A stretch of DNA of 64,000 nucleotides. It comes from Occultella glacieicola. Lineage in GTDB: Bacteria; Actinomycetota; Actinomycetes; Actinomycetales; Beutenbergiaceae. This document shows positions 50,997 to 59,050 of the stretch, piece after piece. A program made the position numbers and the translations under genes. The number at the start of each line of letters is the position of its first letter. The first letter of the stretch is position 1. The DNA lies in contig NZ_SMNA01000006.1 of the NCBI RefSeq assembly GCF_004353825.1, forward strand, positions 372,001 through 436,000, read 5' to 3'. The notes beneath the pieces were generated by a model. It ran no database searches. It was not told the origin of the DNA and saw only the letters and a list, made by a program, of their open reading frames with translations.

Positions 50997-51209
50997 GACA
51001 TCTCCTCAGTTCGTCGGTCCGTCCCACGCTAAGTGCGCGGTGACCATTGCGCGACAGGTGCTCGGTCGGGTGGGCGGCGGATGCACGATCGGTGGCGTGG
51101 TGTAATCTGGGTCACACCGTTCGGGCGTCGCGCAGTCGCGCCGCCGTGACGGGCCTGCCAGCCACCTGTTGCTCCTGCCCCCGGCAACTCCACGAGTCCG
51201 GGGAGTGCC

Positions 51210-51659
51210 ATGAGTAGAGGCCAAGGGCCGCGCGTCCGGACGCGACCGAAGCCCGCCACGGAGCCGCCTCACGACGCCGACCAGGATGCGGAGTTCCTGA
51301 ACGGTGTGATCTGCATCGACATCCGCATGCGCGATGAGACCGATGATGAGCGCGCCGCCGCCCTGACGACCGTCACCGAGGACGTCGCCGCCTTCTTCCG
51401 CGAGTACGTCCCGGACCTGCAGGTCGTGTGCCGTTCCGGCTCCGTGACCCTGACCTGCGCCGGGTCGCTCGCCGAGGTGATGGCCGTCGCTGACACCGTC
51501 CGCTGGCACCTGGGCTGCCTGGCACGGTGGGAGGGCGCCACCGCCTTCAACGCCCAGGTCGGCGTGGCCGTCGGCGCGATGGACGCGATCGCCTCGGAAC
51601 TGTCCAGCAGGGCCGAGGCGGCGGCGGCTTGTCCGATGTGGCGCAGGAGGATCCGGTGA
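51210..51659 (+). CDS. Hypothetical protein resembling a degenerate class III nucleotide cyclase domain
   Basis: A 149-residue soluble protein. NGVICIDIRMRDE, then SVTLTCAGSLAEVMAVADTVRWHLG, then FNAQVGVAVGAMD follow the strand order of a class III adenylate cyclase homology domain (metal-Asp strand, GDG hairpin and helix, RIGIHTG strand). The second metal motif is SGS rather than GDG, so it is probably catalytically dead. This placement is my own inference and other alpha/beta folds fit too. It is coupled to a STAS-like gene by a GTGA overlap. Confidence 0.4.
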   Translation: MSRGQGPRVRTRPKPATEPPHDADQDAEFLNGVICIDIRMRDETDDERAAALTTVTEDVAAFFREYVPDLQVVCRSGSVTLTCAGSLAEVMAVADTVRWHLGCLARWEGATAFNAQVGVAVGAMDAIASELSSRAEAAAACPMWRRRIR

Positions 51660-51991
51660 ACGGCACGAGCCGAAGGGGGACGCCATGGACGCCCGCTGAG
51701 GAGGAGAACCACGCCTACCTGCAGATGCAGGACGTTCCGGACGGCGCCGGTGTCAGCATCTGCGGCCCGCTGTCGCTGCGCACCACCGAGTTGTTGTTCG
51801 AGATCGTCGACCACGAGGACCCGCGGACGAGCCTGACGATCGATCTGAGCCAGACGACGTTCCCGGACGGGCGGGCGGTGCGGCGCCTGGTGGACGAGGT
51901 GGAGCGACGCCGTCGCCATGGTCTGCACATCCGGGTGAAGGGGTCCAGCGTCAGGCTGCTCGGCCTCCATCGCCTCGACGGCGAACCGTAG
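51656..51991 (+). CDS. STAS-like protein lacking the phospho-Ser
   Basis: A 111-residue protein. DGAGVSICGPLSLRTTELLFEIVDH, SLTIDLSQTTFPDGRAVRRLVDEVERRRRHGLHIRVKG and SSVRLLGLHRL follow the STAS pattern, but the usual DSSG is PDGRA, so it lacks the phosphorylated serine. It could act constitutively or bind a ligand. The GTG start overlaps the previous stop. Function is not known. Confidence 0.55.
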   Translation: MNGTSRRGTPWTPAEEENHAYLQMQDVPDGAGVSICGPLSLRTTELLFEIVDHEDPRTSLTIDLSQTTFPDGRAVRRLVDEVERRRRHGLHIRVKGSSVRLLGLHRLDGEP

Positions 51992-52095
51992 TGGCACCCA
52001 CTCCTGGCGCCCTGTCACCACCGAGGTGAGCTCACGGGCCACAACGCGCCGGGCGCGGTGCGGGTACGATCACGGCACACCTCGAGGAGGGGGCC

Positions 52096-52821
52096 ATGGG
52101 GGCCGGAGCGGACGGGAACGGGCAGGCGCTGCTCGAGCACGGAACGGTCGCACCCGTCGGCGCGCCGACCTGGGTGCCGCAATCGGGGCCATGGGGTCTG
52201 GGGCTGCGGCTGGCGCTGGCGCTCATGCTGGTCGTGGGTGTGGTCCAGATGGTGTTGCAGCCGGTGGATGGGACGGTCGAGGAGTTGCTCGACGACCTCC
52301 ACGCCGGGCGGGTGTCCGAACTGACGATCCAGCGGCTTCCGGACGGCATGGAGGTCTCCGGCGGCTATCGGGTGGAGTGGTCCGGTGACCGGGCACGCAG
52401 GGTGGCGACCTACGAGCTCAACACCTCGCCCGACGGACCCGAGGTCGACGAGGGCGCCACCATCCTCGCCGCCGCCGAGGACTCGCCCGAGCCCGTGACG
52501 GTCACCGTCACCCGGGACTGGGAGGCACCGGGGCTCCACGCCAACTTGACGGTGCTGGCGGCCATGTTCGCGCTGTTCGTGCTCGTCTTGGGCCCGCAGC
52601 CCAGGCTCGCCACGAAGTGGGCCTGGTTCTGGCTCACCTGCGCGGCCGCACCGATCTGGCTCCTCTACCTGATCCTCGAGCCGGTCCCCTTATGGTCCCG
52701 GGGCCCGGCGACGGCCAGGGCCAGCCGGCTCACCGGCGGGACCGCGTTCATCCTCGCCATCCTCCTGGTCCCCCTGGTCCTCTCGCTGATCCCCGGGGCC
52801 TCACGGTTCTACGGTTGGTGA
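52096..52821 (+). CDS. Hypothetical membrane protein
   Basis: A 241-residue protein with one helix near the N-terminus (LGLRLALALMLVVGVVQMVL), a soluble extracytoplasmic-looking region (about residues 55-150) and three or four helices at the end (LTVLAAMFALFVLVLG, WAWFWLTCAAAPIWLLYLIL, GTAFILAILLVPLVLSLIPG). No family recognised. A GAGGAGGGGGCC ribosome site precedes the ATG. Confidence 0.6.
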   Translation: MGAGADGNGQALLEHGTVAPVGAPTWVPQSGPWGLGLRLALALMLVVGVVQMVLQPVDGTVEELLDDLHAGRVSELTIQRLPDGMEVSGGYRVEWSGDRARRVATYELNTSPDGPEVDEGATILAAAEDSPEPVTVTVTRDWEAPGLHANLTVLAAMFALFVLVLGPQPRLATKWAWFWLTCAAAPIWLLYLILEPVPLWSRGPATARASRLTGGTAFILAILLVPLVLSLIPGASRFYGW

Positions 52822-52846
52822 CTGCCACGGGTCGACCCGCTCGCAC

Positions 52847-52879
52847 CCTTGACCCTCACACTGTGACAAGGTCTTTCAT
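52847..52879 (+). promoter_or_regulatory. MerR-type promoter with 19-bp spacer
   Basis: TTGACC (52849-52854) and TTTCAT (52874-52879) are separated by 19 bp, the overlong spacing that MerR proteins correct by twisting DNA. The CCTTG (52847-52851) and CAAGG (52867-52871) ends, with GACC and GGTC, form an inverted repeat in the spacer. It precedes the HEAT and MerR-HEAT genes, so the MerR protein likely controls its own operon. Confidence 0.75.
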
Positions 52880-52899
52880 GGAGTGCGGAGGTGGTCCCC

Positions 52900-53571
52900 A
52901 TGACCCACACGCGTCACCACGACGCTCGATCACAGTTGTCGAACGCGCTGCGGTCCCCCGACCCGTCGGCTCGCCTGCGGGCGGCACTGTCCGCCGGCAC
53001 GCGCCCACGCGAGGAGTACGTCGAGGTGCTGGTGCAGCGGTGCGCGGTGGAGCCGGACTTCTTCGTGCGGGACATGCTCACCTGGGCGCTGACCCGGCAC
53101 GACCCACCGTCCATCCTGGACCGGGTGCTCGCCGAGCTGACGTCCGAGGTCCCGCAGGCGCGAAGCCAGGCGCTGCACACGTTGTCGAAGTTCGGTGACC
53201 GGCGGGCCTGGCCTGCGATCACGGACGACCTGCTTCGCGACGACGACCCGGAGGTCGCCCGCGCGGCGTGGCGGACCGCGGTGGCGCTCGTCCCCGACGG
53301 CGCCGTCGCCGACCTCGCCCAGGTCCTGGCGACTCAGTTCGACCGTGGTGACCGCGAGGTGCGCAGAAGCCTCAGCCGGGCGTTCGTGGACCTCGGGGAC
53401 CCGGGCCACGCCGTCGTCCGGGCGGCGACGACCCACCCGGACGCCGGGGTGCGCCGGCACGCGATGGCGACCGACCGGCTCATCCGCAACCCCGACGAGG
53501 GGTTCGAGGCGGCCGTCGACGAGGCGAACCGCGTCCTCGCGGTCCTCGGGGCGCCCGTGGTGGGAGGGTGA
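52900..53571 (+). CDS. HEAT-repeat protein
   Basis: A 223-residue all-helical protein of tandem HEAT repeats: for example VLVQRCAVEPDFFVRDMLTWALTRHD, VLAELTSEVPQARSQALHTLSKFGDRRAWPAITDDLL, DDPEVARAAWRTAVAL and REVRRSLSRAFVDLGDPGHAVV. It begins MTHTRHHDARSQL at ATG 52900 after a GGAGG site (GTG 52891 is an alternative). HEAT arrays bind proteins. It is encoded 4 bp before a MerR-HEAT fusion and behind a MerR-type promoter, so the two HEAT proteins may bind each other. Confidence 0.8.
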   Translation: MTHTRHHDARSQLSNALRSPDPSARLRAALSAGTRPREEYVEVLVQRCAVEPDFFVRDMLTWALTRHDPPSILDRVLAELTSEVPQARSQALHTLSKFGDRRAWPAITDDLLRDDDPEVARAAWRTAVALVPDGAVADLAQVLATQFDRGDREVRRSLSRAFVDLGDPGHAVVRAATTHPDAGVRRHAMATDRLIRNPDEGFEAAVDEANRVLAVLGAPVVGG

Positions 53572-53575
53572 GCGG

Positions 53576-54571
53576 ATGCTGATCGGTGAGGTCTCCCAGC
53601 GATCCGGGATCAGTGCCCGGATGCTGCGGCACTACGACGCCATAGGGCTCGTGCGCCCCACCGCCCGCACGGCAGGCGGGTACCGGCAGTACTCCCCCGA
53701 CGACGTCCGGCGACTCCTCCACGTGGAGGGGCTCCGGGCACTCGGGCTCAGCCTCCAGGAGATCACCGACGCGCTCGAGGACCTCTCGTTCAGCCCGACC
53801 GACCTGGTCGACCAACTCCTCGAGCGCACCCGGGAGCGGCTCGCACACCAGCAGGAACTGCTCCGCCGGCTCGGGCAGGTGCGCGCGGCCGGCCCTGCGG
53901 ACTGGTCGGACGTGCTGCGCACCGTCGGGCTTATCCGCGCGCTCGACGCGGGCAGTTCCACGCGTCAGCGCGTCGCGCTGTCGATGCCCGACGGCGGAGG
54001 GTCGGGAGATGCCGTCGTCCTCGCCGAGGCAGTACTCACCGAGGCGGAACCGAACGCTGCCGGCGCGCTCCAGTGGGCGCTCGCCCGCACCGGGGATGCC
54101 ACGACCGGCGTGCTCGCCGCTGCCCTGGACTCCCCCGACCCCGACCGCCGCCGGCGCGCGGCCGTGGCGCTGGCGAAGCTCGACTCGCCGGACGCCGGCG
54201 CGGTCCTGGCCGGCGCCCTCGAGCACGCCGACCCACAGGTGCGGGCATGCGCGACGATTGCGCGCGGGCGCCACGGGGACCTCGATGCCGTCCCCGGGCT
54301 CGTGTCGATGGTCGTCGAGGGACGCGAGGACGTGGACGCCGCGAGCGTACTCGGCGCCCTCGCGACCGGCGATGACCGCGCCGAGGAGATCGCCGGGGCG
54401 CTCGCCGCAGCCCTGGCCGGCGCCGGCGCCGGGGCGAGGCAGCGGATCGCCACCGCACTCGCGGACATCCCCGGACCGGCGGCGCCGGCCGCCCTGACCA
54501 CCCTGCTCGACGACCCCGACCGGGCGGTCGCCCTCACGGCGCGCTCCGTACTGCGCACACGATCCTCCTGA
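53576..54571 (+). CDS. MerR-family regulator fused to HEAT repeats
   Basis: A 331-residue protein. The MerR winged helix and coiled coil fill residues 1-120: MLIGEVSQRSGISARMLRHYDAIGLVRPTARTAGGYRQYSPDDVRRLLHVEGLRALGLSL. The rest (about residues 145-325) are HEAT repeats, e.g. GVLAAALDSPDPDRRRRAAVALAKLDSP and AVLAGALEHADPQVRACATIARGRHG. The usual small-ligand C-terminus is replaced by this helical array, so it might sense a protein. It is 4 bp after the HEAT gene and shares the MerR-type promoter. Confidence 0.85.
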   Translation: MLIGEVSQRSGISARMLRHYDAIGLVRPTARTAGGYRQYSPDDVRRLLHVEGLRALGLSLQEITDALEDLSFSPTDLVDQLLERTRERLAHQQELLRRLGQVRAAGPADWSDVLRTVGLIRALDAGSSTRQRVALSMPDGGGSGDAVVLAEAVLTEAEPNAAGALQWALARTGDATTGVLAAALDSPDPDRRRRAAVALAKLDSPDAGAVLAGALEHADPQVRACATIARGRHGDLDAVPGLVSMVVEGREDVDAASVLGALATGDDRAEEIAGALAAALAGAGAGARQRIATALADIPGPAAPAALTTLLDDPDRAVALTARSVLRTRSS

Positions 54572-54597
54572 GGCGACCCTGCGCCGTCGGGCCTGGC

Positions 54598-54607
54598 AAA
54601 GCGCTTT
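54598..54607. promoter_or_regulatory. LacI-family operator upstream of lacI-type gene
   Basis: AAAGCGCTTT, a perfect CG-centred palindrome, lies 49 bp before the LacI-type start at 54656. A near copy with the same AAAGnGCTTT core is at 61309-61322 in front of the sugar-acid operon, so the regulator probably acts on both. Confidence 0.75.
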
Positions 54608-54655
54608 CACAGCGTGAGCCACCACGGCGACCGCCGACGCACTACGATGCCGAAC

Positions 54656-55660
54656 ATGGCGGTCCCCAAGAAGAAGGTGACGCTCAGCGACGTCGCGGCG
54701 GTCGCCGGCGTCTCGCTCTCGACCGCCTCCAAGGCACTCAACGGAGGCGGCCGGATTTCGGTGGCCACACGGCAGCGGATCGAGGCGACGGCGCTGCGTC
54801 TCGACTTCCGGCCGAACGGGCTGGCCCAGTCCCTCGCCCTCGGCCGCAGTCGCACGGTGGCCGTGCTCACGGACCGGGCGGAGAGCACGTTCTCCCGGCC
54901 CGTGATCATCGGAGCGGCAACCTATCTCGGTCAGCATGAGCAAGCGGTATTGCTCTACGACGCCCGGCTGCGCCGCCGGGACGACATGGCCGAGAGCATC
55001 CGGGCGCTGAACGCCCGCCGGATCGACGGCGTGCTCGTGGTCGGTGAGGGTCTGCACCACCGGACCCGTTCGGTCACGGCAGAATTCTCGGTGCCGGTCA
55101 CCTATGCGTTCACCCTCTCCGACGAGCCCGACGACGTCAGCTTCGTCCCCGACAACGTCGCGATCGGACGGATGGCCGGTGAGCACCTGCTCGCCCTCGG
55201 CCGGCGACGCATCGCGCACGTCACCGCCGAGGCTGACGACCTGGCGGCCCAGCTGCGGGTCCAGGGGTTGCGCGAGGCCCTGGCCGCTGCCGGGTTGACC
55301 CTCGCCCACGAGGTCCTGCACGGGTCGTGGACCGAGGCGTGGGGACGAACCGCGGCGCAGCGGATCCTCGCGGAGGACTGGCAGGTCGACGCCGTCGTCG
55401 GCGGCAACGACCACATCGCGCGAGGGGTGGAGAACGTCCTCGCGGCGGCCGGTGTGCGGATTCCCCAGGACGTCGCCCTCGTCGGCGTCGATAACTGGGA
55501 GGGGCTGATCATCAACCAGACCGAGCGCCACCTGACCACGATCGACGTCGGGCTGATCGGCATGGGTGAGGCGGCCGCGGCGCACCTGCTCGGCGGCGAG
55601 CAGACCCCGGGAGTGCACTACCAGGCGCCGACCCTGATCGTCGGCGAGACCACCGGCTGA
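54656..55660 (+). CDS. LacI-family regulator of the sugar-acid locus
   Basis: A 334-residue LacI-type repressor. The HTH is VTLSDVAAVAGVSLSTASKALNGGGRISVATRQRIEATALRLDFRPNGLAQSLALGRS and the effector-binding periplasmic-binding-like core follows (TVAVLTDRAEST ... DAVVGGNDHIARGVENVLAAAGVRIPQDVALVGVDNWEG). ATG at 54656 is preceded by another in-frame ATG at 54647. It converges on the transporter operon. Operator-like palindromes in front of its own gene and of the operon suggest it represses both until a sugar acid or its metabolite binds. Confidence 0.88.
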   Translation: MAVPKKKVTLSDVAAVAGVSLSTASKALNGGGRISVATRQRIEATALRLDFRPNGLAQSLALGRSRTVAVLTDRAESTFSRPVIIGAATYLGQHEQAVLLYDARLRRRDDMAESIRALNARRIDGVLVVGEGLHHRTRSVTAEFSVPVTYAFTLSDEPDDVSFVPDNVAIGRMAGEHLLALGRRRIAHVTAEADDLAAQLRVQGLREALAAAGLTLAHEVLHGSWTEAWGRTAAQRILAEDWQVDAVVGGNDHIARGVENVLAAAGVRIPQDVALVGVDNWEGLIINQTERHLTTIDVGLIGMGEAAAAHLLGGEQTPGVHYQAPTLIVGETTG

Positions 55661-55672
55661 GGCGCCTCAGCC
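55655..55672. terminator. Short palindrome between lacI-type gene and permease gene
   Basis: GGCTGAGGC and its perfect reverse complement join without a gap, overlapping both stop codons. It can fold as a 7-bp stem with a GCGC loop and may serve as a bidirectional terminator. Confidence 0.5.
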
Positions 55673-56623
55673 CTTGATCGCCCCGGCGCTACCGGCAGCC
55701 CGGAGGAACTGGCGCTGGAACACCAGGAAGAGCGCGACCGGGATGACCACCGAGACGAACAGTGCCGCCATGAACACGCCGAGGTCGGTGCTGGACTCCA
55801 CCCGCGGCAGCGCCACCGAGATCGGTTGCAGATCGTGGTCCGGCAGGGCCAGCAGGGGCCACAGGAAGTCCTTGTACGCGCCGATGATCGTCAGCAGGGA
55901 CACCACTCCGAGGATCGGCTTGGCGAGCGGCAGGACCAGGCTCCAGAACACCCGGAAGGAACCTGCGCCGTCGATCCGGGCAGCCTCGAAGAGCTCGCGT
56001 GGGATGGCCTGGAAGTACCGCGAGACGAGCAGCACGTTGAACGCGCTCGCCGACGCCGGGAGCCAGACCGCCCAGAACGAGTTCAGCAGGTTCACGTTCA
56101 GCAGCGGCAGATTCACCACGGTGAGGTACAAGGCGACCAGCGAGATCACGCCCGGGATGAACAGGGTCGCCAGGACTGCGATCTCGACCACCTTCGCGTA
56201 GGCGGGTCGCAGGATCGCGATGCCATAGCCGCCCGTCGTGGCGACGAGGAGCCCGAAGAACCACGAACCGGCACAGATGATGAGCGTGTTGCGCAGGTAG
56301 GTGCCGAACCTGACCGTGCTCCACGCGGCGGTCACGTTCTCCCAGTGCAGCCCGCTCGGCCACAGGCCGAACGGCTGGGCGAGGGTCTCCGTCGAGGTGG
56401 ACGTCGCCGCCTTGAAGAGCCAGAACAGCGGTCCGGCGCACGTGACCACGAGCGCGACCAGCAGCAGTCCCCCGGCGACGGCCACCACGCCGCGCACGAG
56501 CGGCGACTTGCGGTCCATCGTGGAGATGATGCTGCGCTCGTCGCGCACGTCCTCCGCCGGGGCGCGGCGCCGACGGGCCCGGGTCGGCTCCGCGGTCGCC
56601 GGCTCGGTCGTCACGTTCGTCAT
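55667..56623 (-). CDS. Carbohydrate ABC transporter permease (MalG-like)
   Basis: A 318-residue membrane permease of the CUT1 sugar ABC family. It has six helices plus a cytoplasmic N-terminal extension (Arg/Ala-rich). The EAA loop is IPRELFEAARIDGAGSFRVFWSLVLPLAKP, the ATPase contact. The start ATG at 56623 overlaps the previous permease stop (ATGA). It is the last gene of the transport operon; the ATPase is not in the cluster, and CUT1 systems commonly share one MsiK-type ATPase encoded elsewhere. Confidence 0.9.
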   Translation of the reverse strand: MTNVTTEPATAEPTRARRRRAPAEDVRDERSIISTMDRKSPLVRGVVAVAGGLLLVALVVTCAGPLFWLFKAATSTSTETLAQPFGLWPSGLHWENVTAAWSTVRFGTYLRNTLIICAGSWFFGLLVATTGGYGIAILRPAYAKVVEIAVLATLFIPGVISLVALYLTVVNLPLLNVNLLNSFWAVWLPASASAFNVLLVSRYFQAIPRELFEAARIDGAGSFRVFWSLVLPLAKPILGVVSLLTIIGAYKDFLWPLLALPDHDLQPISVALPRVESSTDLGVFMAALFVSVVIPVALFLVFQRQFLRAAGSAGAIKG

Positions 56624-57564
56624 GAGGTGCTCCAACGTCGGGTGGCCCACAGGTAGATCGCCGAGAGCAGCGACAGCGCCAGCGCGAGGAGCAGGCTCAG
56701 CGCGGTGGCCCGGCCGTAGTCCCCGGAGACGAAGGCATAGCGGTAGATGAGCAGGAGCAGGGTCATGCTCCGGTTCTCGGGCCCCCCGCCGGTCATGATG
56801 TACGGCTCGGTGAACACCTGGAACGTCCCGATCAGCTGCAGCAGCAGCATGATGAGCAGGATGCCCCGCATCTGCGGCAGGGTGACGTGCCAGAACCTGC
56901 GCAGGATGCTCGCGCCGTCGATCTCGGCGGCCTCGTAGAGCTCGGTCCGGATCGTCATCAGCGTCGCGAGATAGATGATGACGGCCGTGCCGAAGCTGGC
57001 CCAGGTGGCCTGCACGACGATCGCGGGGATGACCAGGTCCGGGTCGTTGAGCCAGGGCAGCGGCCCGAGACCGAACCACCCGAGGATGGTGTTGAACAAG
57101 CCGGCCTCGTCGGGACGGTAGAAGGTCTTCCAGAGCAGCACCGAGACCACCGGCGGGATGATCACCGGCAGGTAGGCGAGCACCGAGGCGAACCCGCGGG
57201 TCCGGCGCATCTCCGCGATGAGCACGGCGAGCAGGATCGGCACCGGGAACCCGATCGCGACGGCGAGCAGCGTGAAGTAGGTGGTGTTCCAGACCGCGGT
57301 CAGCAGGAGCGGGTCGGCCAGGACCCGCTCGAAGTTCGCAAGTCCGACCCACTCCGTGACGATGAAGTTCGTCTGCTGGAGGCTGAGCACGAGGCTGCGC
57401 AGGATCGGCCACCAGGAGAAGTACGCGAACGTGAGCAGCAGCGGCAGGAAGAACACCAGGGTGGTCAGACCACCGCGGCGCACCCAGGCCACCGCTGAGG
57501 GTCGGCGCCGCACCGGGCGAGCCCGGGTCCGGGCAGCGGTGGGCGGGTCATCGAGGGCAACCAT
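56620..57564 (-). CDS. Carbohydrate ABC transporter permease (MalF-like)
   Basis: A 314-residue CUT1 permease. Six helices follow a short basic N-terminus, and the EAA loop is IRTELYEAAEIDGASILRRFWHVTLPQMRG. The ATG at 57564 is preceded by GGAGG at 6 bp; a longer frame to 57627 is not membrane-like. It forms the heterodimeric channel with the MalG-like protein, to which it is coupled by an ATGA overlap. It lies 59 bp after the binding-protein gene. Confidence 0.9.
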   Translation of the reverse strand: MVALDDPPTAARTRARPVRRRPSAVAWVRRGGLTTLVFFLPLLLTFAYFSWWPILRSLVLSLQQTNFIVTEWVGLANFERVLADPLLLTAVWNTTYFTLLAVAIGFPVPILLAVLIAEMRRTRGFASVLAYLPVIIPPVVSVLLWKTFYRPDEAGLFNTILGWFGLGPLPWLNDPDLVIPAIVVQATWASFGTAVIIYLATLMTIRTELYEAAEIDGASILRRFWHVTLPQMRGILLIMLLLQLIGTFQVFTEPYIMTGGGPENRSMTLLLLIYRYAFVSGDYGRATALSLLLALALSLLSAIYLWATRRWSTS

Positions 57565-57623
57565 GCAGGCCTCCGGTCGTGAGGCGGTGGCGCGGCCCTC
57601 GCGGACCGCGCCACCGCGCGTGG

Positions 57624-59012
57624 TCATCCGACGTCGAGCGCTGCCTGGATCGTGTTCTGCGCGTCACCGAGCAGTTGCGGAATGTCCGCGTCCTCACGGG
57701 TCAGGACGGCCTGGACGACGGGGTCGAGCGTGGCGTACAGCTCCTGCGCCTTGACCGCCGGCTCAGGGATCAGCGGGATCTCCTCGACCGTGCTCAGGTA
57801 CAGCTCGAAGTTCTCCCGCGGCACGTTGATCAGCGAGTCGATCCAGCCGAGGTACTGCTCGTTGACCTCCTCGTTCACGACCGGCAGGCCCGGCGCCGCG
57901 ACCGCGAGGCCGTCCGCGATCCGGGCCTCGGCGTTGGCCACGGCGACCTCCTCGTCCGTGTACTGCAGGAAACTCTTGAACTCGATCCACTCGAGCCCCG
58001 CCGCGATCTCCTCGGGGGTCGCGGTGGGGTTGATGATCGAGATGGTCCCGCCGCCGAGGGTACCGAGACCGTCATCGGTCTGCGGGAGCGGTGCCACGCC
58101 GAAGTCCTGCGGGTCCATGCCCCGGTTCACCACCATGTTGCTGTAGTTGTCGGCGCCTTGGACGAACATGCCCATCTGTCCGGCAGCGAACGCGTTCACG
58201 GCGTCGTCGTAGTTGAGCAGGAAGTTCGACCCCATGCTGTTGTCCTCCCAGCGCAGCGACCGGTAGAACTCCAGGACCTCGGTGGTGGCCGGGTTGTCGA
58301 GGGTGGCCGTCGTGCCGTCGTCGCTCTGCATCGTGCTGCCGAACGCGTAGGACATCGTGGACAGGATCCAGCCACCGGTGTTGTCCAGGGTCATGGTGCC
58401 GAATCCCTGGGCGTCGGTGGCTTCGTCGATCGTCTGAGCTGCGCTCCGGACCTCATCCCAGGTCTGCGGCGGGGCGTCCGGGTCGAGGCCGGCCTGCTCG
58501 AACAGGGCCCGGTTGTACAGCAGGCCCATGGTGTAGGCCGCGATCGGCACGCCGTAGATGCGGCCGTCGGCATCGGTGACCACGTCCATCACGGTCGGGT
58601 TGAGCTGCTCGAGAACCGTGCTGCCGGTGATCTGGTCCGTGACATCGGCGACCTGCCCGCGCTCGATCAGCGCGCCGATCTCGGTGAACGGGACCTGCAT
58701 GACCGTGGGCATGGTGCCGCCCGCGAGCAGTGCCTGGAAGGTGTCCGCCTCCCACTGGGTCTCCTCCGCCTCCACGGTGATGTTGTCGTGCTCGGCGCTG
58801 AAGTCCTCGACCTGGCGCTCGAAGTCGGCGCGCTGCTCGGGGTTCTCGGTCGTTGGCATGCCGCCGACGGAGATGGTGACCGGCGCGTCGGTGTCGACCG
58901 GAGCCCCGTCGGTCGGGTCGTCCCCGCTGCCCCCTCCGCTGCATGCGGAGAGGAACACGGCGGCAACGCCAAGGAGAGCGAGCGGTGCCGCTCGTCGGGT
59001 CGTGCGTCTCAT
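57624..59012 (-). CDS. Carbohydrate ABC transporter substrate-binding lipoprotein
   Basis: A 462-residue CUT1-type solute-binding protein. A lipoprotein signal ends with SAC and the following Gly/Asp-rich linker. The fold runs from VTISVGGMPTTENPEQRADFERQVEDFSAEHDNITVEAEE through YGVPIAAYTMGLLYNRALFEQAGLDPDAPPQTWDEV to the C-terminal lobe, all typical of family 1 binding proteins. A GGAG site precedes the ATG at 59012. It captures the sugar or sugar acid that is imported by the two downstream permeases. Confidence 0.9.
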   Translation of the reverse strand: MRRTTRRAAPLALLGVAAVFLSACSGGGSGDDPTDGAPVDTDAPVTISVGGMPTTENPEQRADFERQVEDFSAEHDNITVEAEETQWEADTFQALLAGGTMPTVMQVPFTEIGALIERGQVADVTDQITGSTVLEQLNPTVMDVVTDADGRIYGVPIAAYTMGLLYNRALFEQAGLDPDAPPQTWDEVRSAAQTIDEATDAQGFGTMTLDNTGGWILSTMSYAFGSTMQSDDGTTATLDNPATTEVLEFYRSLRWEDNSMGSNFLLNYDDAVNAFAAGQMGMFVQGADNYSNMVVNRGMDPQDFGVAPLPQTDDGLGTLGGGTISIINPTATPEEIAAGLEWIEFKSFLQYTDEEVAVANAEARIADGLAVAAPGLPVVNEEVNEQYLGWIDSLINVPRENFELYLSTVEEIPLIPEPAVKAQELYATLDPVVQAVLTREDADIPQLLGDAQNTIQAALDVG

Positions 59013-59050
59013 CGTTGAAACTCCTTCAGGGTTGGATAACTTCGAACCGG

